8,285 nt of DNA from positions 1 through 8,285 of the forward strand of contig JAAVHP010000020.1 in the NCBI GenBank assembly GCA_014799665.1. The letters run 5' to 3'. The position numbers were made by a program, and so were the translations under genes. The number at the start of each line of letters is the position of its first letter. The first letter of the stretch is position 1. Shown in pieces: positions 5,159-8,285 of the stretch. This stretch comes from Clostridiales bacterium. Lineage in GTDB: Bacteria; Bacillota; Clostridia; Christensenellales; Pumilibacteraceae. The notes beneath the pieces are model-generated. The model did no database searches, had not been told where the DNA came from, and saw only the letters and a list, made by a program, of their open reading frames with translations.

Positions 5159-5200
5159 ATGGAGTTGCGGCAAGCCGTCGAGCCTAAGGTCTCGCTCCAT
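5159..5200 (+). other. GC-rich foldable element, possible small RNA domain
   Basis: The bases can form a closed three-way shape. ATGGAG (5159-5164) pairs with CTCCAT (5195-5200), a short arm forms from GCGGCAAGCCG (5167-5177), and a second from CGAGCCTAAGGTCTCG (5179-5194). It begins exactly where the AT-rich island ends and is followed 24 bases later by a strong terminator hairpin. No tRNA consensus is present, no RNA family is recognised, and strand is uncertain because pairing works on both. It could equally be ordinary GC-rich intergenic DNA. Confidence 0.25.
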
Positions 5201-5224
5201 TCGGACTATCTATCCCTAACTCAT

Positions 5225-5254
5225 AAGCCCCCTCGGACATCGCCGAGGGGGCTT
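5225..5254. terminator. Strong 12-bp GC-rich hairpin terminator
   Basis: AAGCCCCCTCGG (5225-5236), loop ACATCG, CCGAGGGGGCTT (5243-5254). The arms are perfectly complementary. No long U-run follows on either strand, so efficiency is uncertain. On the minus strand it lies 35 bases beyond the stop (5290-5292) of a decayed gene, so it was probably that gene's terminator. On the plus strand it follows the foldable element at 5159-5200. Confidence 0.7.
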
Positions 5255-5289
5255 CCTTGTATATGGACTTTCCGCTCCGACACTGGCGA

Positions 5290-5520
5290 TCATTCGCTAT
5301 CATAAGGGCCTTTGCCGTTCATTACGCCCTTTGAGATTTCAGAAACTTCAAGACCCTGAAATATTGTGTAACCAACATCCTGCAAAGTGACAATTTCCTT
5401 TTTTGAGCATCTTCCGCATTACGGGGTTCACGGTCTGAGGTGTTCCGCTCTCACCAGTGATTACACCGTGTCAGATACGCATTTGAGTTTGCAGCTGAGA
5501 AAACTGTGAAGATGTAACGT
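5290..5520 (-). pseudogene. Decayed C-terminal end of an unrecognised gene
   Basis: Read from the high end on the minus strand, one frame gives V-T-S-S-Q-F-S-Q-L-Q-T-Q-M-R-I, a TGA stop (5471-5473), then HGVITGESGTPQTVNPVMRK and M-L-K-K. At the A6 run (complement of 5399-5404) the sensible reading moves to another frame: E-I-V-T-L-Q-D-V-G-Y-T-I-F-Q-G-L-E-V-S-E-I-S-K-G and on to a TGA stop at 5290-5292. Both halves have protein-like composition and join naturally if one base is changed in the A-run, so I read this as a pseudogene with at least one nonsense and one frameshift lesion. It may extend to about 5550, where a third frame gives E-F-G-E-Y-Y-N-R-T-S. I do not recognise the family. Confidence 0.45.
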
Positions 5521-5975
5521 AGATGTCCTATTATAGTACTCCCCAAATTCAGACCGACGGAGCGGGGTTTTAAGTCAAGGATAAGCAGGCAATGTGAGCC
5601 TGATTCTTCTTTGGGGTAAATGCAAATTTAGACATTCTTTCCATATCTGCAAATCCCTGCCTCAGGCTATGGCAAGAAAAATCTGCATGACACACGTCCT
5701 CTGAGACTCAGATGGTATCTGCGGTGGTTATACTATTCTGTAAATCCACAGATACCGGCACGCAGTTCCATGACGTTGTTCATTCGTTGGCGGTTATTCA
5801 AACCCTGCGGAGCTTTTGCAGGGCTTTGTATTGTGGGTGCATAGATGGGATGACCGGCTAAGGCCCGAACACAGTATTAGAGAATCCGAAATTCTCCATC
5901 CCGACTCAACAGTCAGATCCACGGAGGAAAACTACGGATATATCTCCAATCATCATTCTAATTTGTAGCTTCAAG
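5521..5975. other. Gene-free stretch with hairpins and possible coding debris
   Basis: No intact gene of convincing quality is seen. A minus-strand ORF of about 43 residues, ending at TAA near 5571-5573, contains MERMSKFAFTPKKNQAHIAC and could be more debris of the neighbouring decayed gene or chance. Hairpins: GGTATCTG/CAGATACC (5714-5721, 5749-5756); CCCTGC/GCAGGG (5803-5808, 5818-5823), followed by T-rich bases on either strand; GAGAAT/ATTCTC (5880-5885, 5891-5896). GGGATG (5847-5852) can pair with CATCCC (5897-5902) around the last one. The hairpins at 5803-5823 and 5880-5896 lie downstream of the kinase gene and may help end its transcript. Confidence 0.4.
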
Positions 5976-8045
5976 TTAGTCTCGACGGATGACGTTACAA
6001 TCCTCGGGGAAGGCATCCTTTCCTATAGTCTTTAGCGTTTTAGGAATAACCACGCTTTTAAGAAAATAGCAACCTTTGAAAGCTTCTTTTCCAATAGATG
6101 TCACCGAGTCAGGAATCGTAATGCTTTTAAGAGATTCGCACTTTGAGAAAGCCCAATTAGCAATAGCGGTCATCGAATCCGGAATCATCACGCTAGTAAG
6201 GGATGTGCATCTTGAGAAAGCCCCATTTCCGATAGATGTTACCGAGTCAGGAATCGTAATGCTTTTAAGAGATTCGCAGGCGCTGAAAGCAGAATCCCCA
6301 ATAGATGTCACCGAGGCAGGAATAACCACGCTATTAAGAGATATGCAGCATGAGAAAGCGTCGTTACCGATAGAGGTTACTGAGTCGGGAATTTTTATAT
6401 TCGTAAGAAATTCACAAAATGAGAAAGCTTCATTACCGATAGATGAGATGGAGGTAGGAATAGTTATGCTCGAAAGTGATTTGCACCCGAAGAAAGTTTT
6501 ATTGCTAATATAGGTCACAGAGTTAGGAATCGTCACGTTTTTAAGGGAATGGCAGCTGAAGAAAGCTCTATTACCGATAGAGGTTACAGAGTCTGGAATT
6601 TTTATACTAGTAAGCGATTCGCACCATGAGAATGCTCTATCCCCTATAGCGGTTACAGAGTTGGGAATAATAACAGCCGCAGGGTTACCGACACATGATA
6701 TGATAATACCGTTCTTATTGATCAAAAGATTGTCTATTAATCTAAATGGTGAATGAGAAACTAAAGATAAATTCAGTTTATGACATAAAATAAATGGATT
6801 AGATCCTATGTAATTCACCGATTCTGGAATTACCACATTTGTAAGTGAGTCGCACGATGAGAAAGCCCTATCACCAATAGATGTTACCGAGTCTGGGATA
6901 ATGACACTCTTAAGTAAGTAACAATAAAAGAATGCTTCATTGCAAATAACTTGAGTTCCAGCTTTAACCTTATATTGAGAAAGGCTCAATTTTGAGTCAG
7001 CCTTTAGAAGGCGTTTGCCGTCTTTGGAGTAGATGACGCCAAATTCATCGGCGATTCCGTTTGCAATGTCTTCGTCAGTGCAGGAGGTGTCTATTTTTTC
7101 TTGTGGGATACTCTGTTTCCGTTTCGGTTGCTGTTTCGGTTTTTCGGTGATGAAGAGACGGAAGGAAAGGACTTCGAGGGAGTTTTTGGCTAAGGCAATA
7201 TAGAATATGCCGAGTAGGGTGGAGAGGTCGGGATCGGATGTGAGTTTTTGAATCTCCGACAACATACGGGATTCCGAGGGCTTCCGGAAGTCCTTCTCCT
7301 TCAGGAGGAGGGTGTCGGCGGGAGTGGAAGAGGATTTGAGGGAGGGTTTCAGCGAGATAGCTTTCAGGGAGAGGGCAATCGCTGCGATGGAGAAATCGTC
7401 TATATGCTCGTTGAAAGCGGTATCCGTGCGGTTTGGGTGTCGGTAGTCGGGACTGCCGGTTTCCCGTGCCTTCTCACCCTTCATGGATGGAACGAACATC
7501 CCGTCATAGTCTACCATCACCGGGGAGCCGTCGGGACGCACGAGGATATTGTCGGGTTTGAGGTCGCCGTGGGCGAATGGTTGGGCGAGGAGCCATGCGG
7601 CCATGCGGTTGAAGCGGTAGCTTGCCATAGCCAATTCATATGGATTGTCAAGATTCCTGTTTACATAGGAATCGAGGGTCTCACCCTCAACCCATTCCAT
7701 CACGACGACGGGGAATTCCTCGTCGTTGCATTGGTCGGAATCGACGAACAGCTCATTCTCCAGATAGCGCAGAGGGAGGATATAGGATGAGGAGATGACC
7801 TCAAGTTCGTCGGCTATCTTACGGTAACTTTCGGCGCGACCGGGTTGCTCCTTTATGAAACACTTGACGGCGTAGAGCTTGCCGTCGCGCTCATCCCTCA
7901 TCTTGAAGACAACGGCGAAGTTACCGCTTGACATTACTGGCTCGCCCCGGGAATCGAGGACAGGACGGAGCGAGGATAATTCATTGAAATTATCCTCGGC
8001 GGACAGGATGGCATCCTTATATTCAGAAATCAACGGATATGGCAT
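5976..8045 (-). CDS. Hanks-type protein kinase fused to BspA-like leucine-rich repeats
   Basis: A predicted cytoplasmic 689-residue protein; no signal peptide or membrane helix is seen. Residues about 35-300 form a protein kinase: glycine-loop variant S-S-G-N-F-A-V-V-F (39-47), ATP-binding K61 in Y-A-V-K-C-F, catalytic loop H-G-D-L-K-P-D-N (D161, N166), and D-Y-D-G at 179-182 in place of DFG, with D179 at the metal-binding spacing. G-S-P-D-Y-R-H-P (197-204) resembles the activation and P+1 segment. A basic Q/K/P linker (302-317) leads to D-E-F-G-V-I-Y-S-K-D-G-K-R-L-L-K-A (333-349), a usual lead-in to BspA repeats. About 12 repeats of 23 residues follow (IPDSVTSIGDRAFSSC type, about 375-680), with one longer irregular unit near 422-474. 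Kinase and repeats probably join catalysis with protein binding; the substrate is unknown. ATG 8043-8045 fits the promoter directly upstream. It is a lone gene, with stop TAA at 5976-5978. Confidence 0.92.
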   Translation of the reverse strand: MPYPLISEYKDAILSAEDNFNELSSLRPVLDSRGEPVMSSGNFAVVFKMRDERDGKLYAVKCFIKEQPGRAESYRKIADELEVISSSYILPLRYLENELFVDSDQCNDEEFPVVVMEWVEGETLDSYVNRNLDNPYELAMASYRFNRMAAWLLAQPFAHGDLKPDNILVRPDGSPVMVDYDGMFVPSMKGEKARETGSPDYRHPNRTDTAFNEHIDDFSIAAIALSLKAISLKPSLKSSSTPADTLLLKEKDFRKPSESRMLSEIQKLTSDPDLSTLLGIFYIALAKNSLEVLSFRLFITEKPKQQPKRKQSIPQEKIDTSCTDEDIANGIADEFGVIYSKDGKRLLKADSKLSLSQYKVKAGTQVICNEAFFYCYLLKSVIIPDSVTSIGDRAFSSCDSLTNVVIPESVNYIGSNPFILCHKLNLSLVSHSPFRLIDNLLINKNGIIISCVGNPAAVIIPNSVTAIGDRAFSWCESLTSIKIPDSVTSIGNRAFFSCHSLKNVTIPNSVTYISNKTFFGCKSLSSITIPTSISSIGNEAFSFCEFLTNIKIPDSVTSIGNDAFSCCISLNSVVIPASVTSIGDSAFSACESLKSITIPDSVTSIGNGAFSRCTSLTSVMIPDSMTAIANWAFSKCESLKSITIPDSVTSIGKEAFKGCYFLKSVVIPKTLKTIGKDAFPEDCNVIRRD
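5990..6925 (-). repeat. 69-bp tandem coding repeats of the LRR region
   Basis: About 12 units of 69 bp encode the 23-residue leucine-rich repeats. Identity varies. The 38 bases at 6103-6140 recur exactly at 6241-6278, a distance of 138 bp (two units), which implies recent duplication or gene conversion. The region is a candidate for repeat-number variation between strains and for assembly error. Confidence 0.85.
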
Positions 8046-8059
8046 ATATTACATTTTTA

Positions 8060-8091
8060 CAAAAGTAATATCTTAAAATCAAATTTCCAAA
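8060..8091 (-). promoter_or_regulatory. Promoter of the kinase-LRR gene
   Basis: On the minus strand: TTTG (complement of 8088-8091), 20 bases, TACTTTTG (complement of 8060-8067), which fits TAnnTTTG. The leader before ATG 8045 would be about 8-10 bases, short but seen elsewhere in this window. Confidence 0.6.
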
Positions 8092-8109
8092 TGATTTAGC
8101 AGGATTTGG

Positions 8110-8163
8110 CGTGACCACCGGGATTAACGTGACCACCGGGATTAACGTGACTGCCGGAATAAA
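8110..8163 (+). repeat. Three tandem 18-bp direct repeats
   Basis: CGTGACCACCGGGATTAA at 8110-8127 and 8128-8145 are identical. A third, diverged unit CGTGACTGCCGGAATAAA is at 8146-8163. The unit is a multiple of three, so on the plus strand it could encode V-T-T-G-I-N repeats in a frame ending at TGA near 8178, but no start codon is evident and the array lies between two divergent genes. A binding-site array or a copy of a dispersed repeat is more likely. Confidence 0.75.
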
Positions 8164-8238
8164 AAGAGGTGAGGAATGAGGGATATTCGGAAGATTTTCG
8201 CTATATTCGCGTTCTGAAAGACTTAACCTTTGAATCTA

Positions 8239-8285
8239 ATGTCAGAAACGAATATAGAAATGCCGGAGAAATCAGAAGAGGCAGC
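8239..8285 (+). CDS. N-terminus of a plus-strand gene cut by the window edge
   Basis: ATG 8239 opens MSETNIEMPEKSEEA and remains open to the edge. The start is polar and Glu-rich, with no signal peptide in the 15 complete codons visible. A TTAACCTTTG sequence (8223-8232) resembles a -7 element but has one base too many between TA and TTTG, and it lies too close to the ATG for a normal leader. The gene is divergent from the kinase gene, 193 bases away. No family call is possible. Confidence 0.5.
   Translation, partial: MSETNIEMPEKSEEA

Noticed and set aside
5159..5200. tRNA gene
   Set aside because: The element can fold with three arms but lacks the GTTC T-loop, a normal 7-bp acceptor stem and the usual length.
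5123..5305. Plus-strand ORF of 60 residues
   Set aside because: It runs through the AT-rich dyad, the foldable element and the terminator hairpin; composition is not protein-like.
6076..6513. Plus-strand ORF of 145 residues with repeated I-D-V-T-E-S-G-I motifs
   Set aside because: It is antisense to the 69-bp LRR repeats; its periodicity is a mirror of the kinase gene's repeats.
7248..7790. Plus-strand ORF of 180 residues
   Set aside because: It lies antisense to the kinase domain, whose motifs are clear on the minus strand; the Gly/Val-rich content is typical of a shadow frame.
8110..8163. CRISPR array
   Set aside because: The repeats abut directly with no spacers and are only 18 bp.

Overview
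The window looks like a Bacteroidales (Bacteroidota) chromosome, probably a gut lineage. Three predicted promoters match the Bacteroidota sigma pattern TTG/TTTG-N20-TAnnTTTG, start sites are AT-rich rather than Shine-Dalgarno-led, and the C-terminal 23-residue leucine-rich repeats of the large kinase are of the BspA type common in this order. Genus cannot be read from the sequence.

Layout. (1) 1-311: the tail of a DUF3791-like gene overlaps (ATGA) a short ORF whose first 12 residues look like the start of a DUF3990 gene, joined to a second small accessory protein. This looks like a three-gene module that lost its middle gene. (2) 312-545: a minus-strand remnant of a DUF1016/YhcG-type nuclease N-terminus, with a perfect hairpin inside it. 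(3) 546-1241: two small hypothetical genes with GC-rich codon use and one good promoter. (4) 1248-5052: an AT-rich island with a DUF4238 gene, a frameshifted XRE regulator behind two identical operator-like dyads, a C5 cytosine methyltransferase, a convergent PD-(D/E)XK restriction endonuclease, and an intact XRE controller directly upstream of the endonuclease. (5) 5053-5975: no intact gene; it holds the controller promoter, an AT-rich dyad, a compact GC-rich foldable element, a strong hairpin terminator and decayed minus-strand coding sequence. (6) 5976-8045 minus: a 689-residue protein kinase with about 12 BspA-type repeats. (7) 8046-8285: its promoter, three tandem 18-bp repeats and the start of a plus-strand gene.

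How the parts work together. The core is a type II restriction-modification system. The methyltransferase runs rightwards and the controller-endonuclease operon leftwards, and they meet at a shared 26-bp palindromic terminator. The controller stops 1 base before the endonuclease start, as expected for delayed, controller-dependent endonuclease expression. A second XRE regulator sat upstream of the methyltransferase, probably acting on the paired TTGTCA-N5-TGACAA sites, but as given it carries two one-base deletions. The DUF4238 gene may be a passenger or an added defence gene. The left flank and the 5.3-5.6 kb region contain decayed pieces of other accessory genes, so this is probably a turnover hotspot. 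I do not see a wholly new system. The most original signals are the duplicated operators with the broken regulator, the collapsed DUF3791/DUF3990 module, and the kinase-LRR protein.
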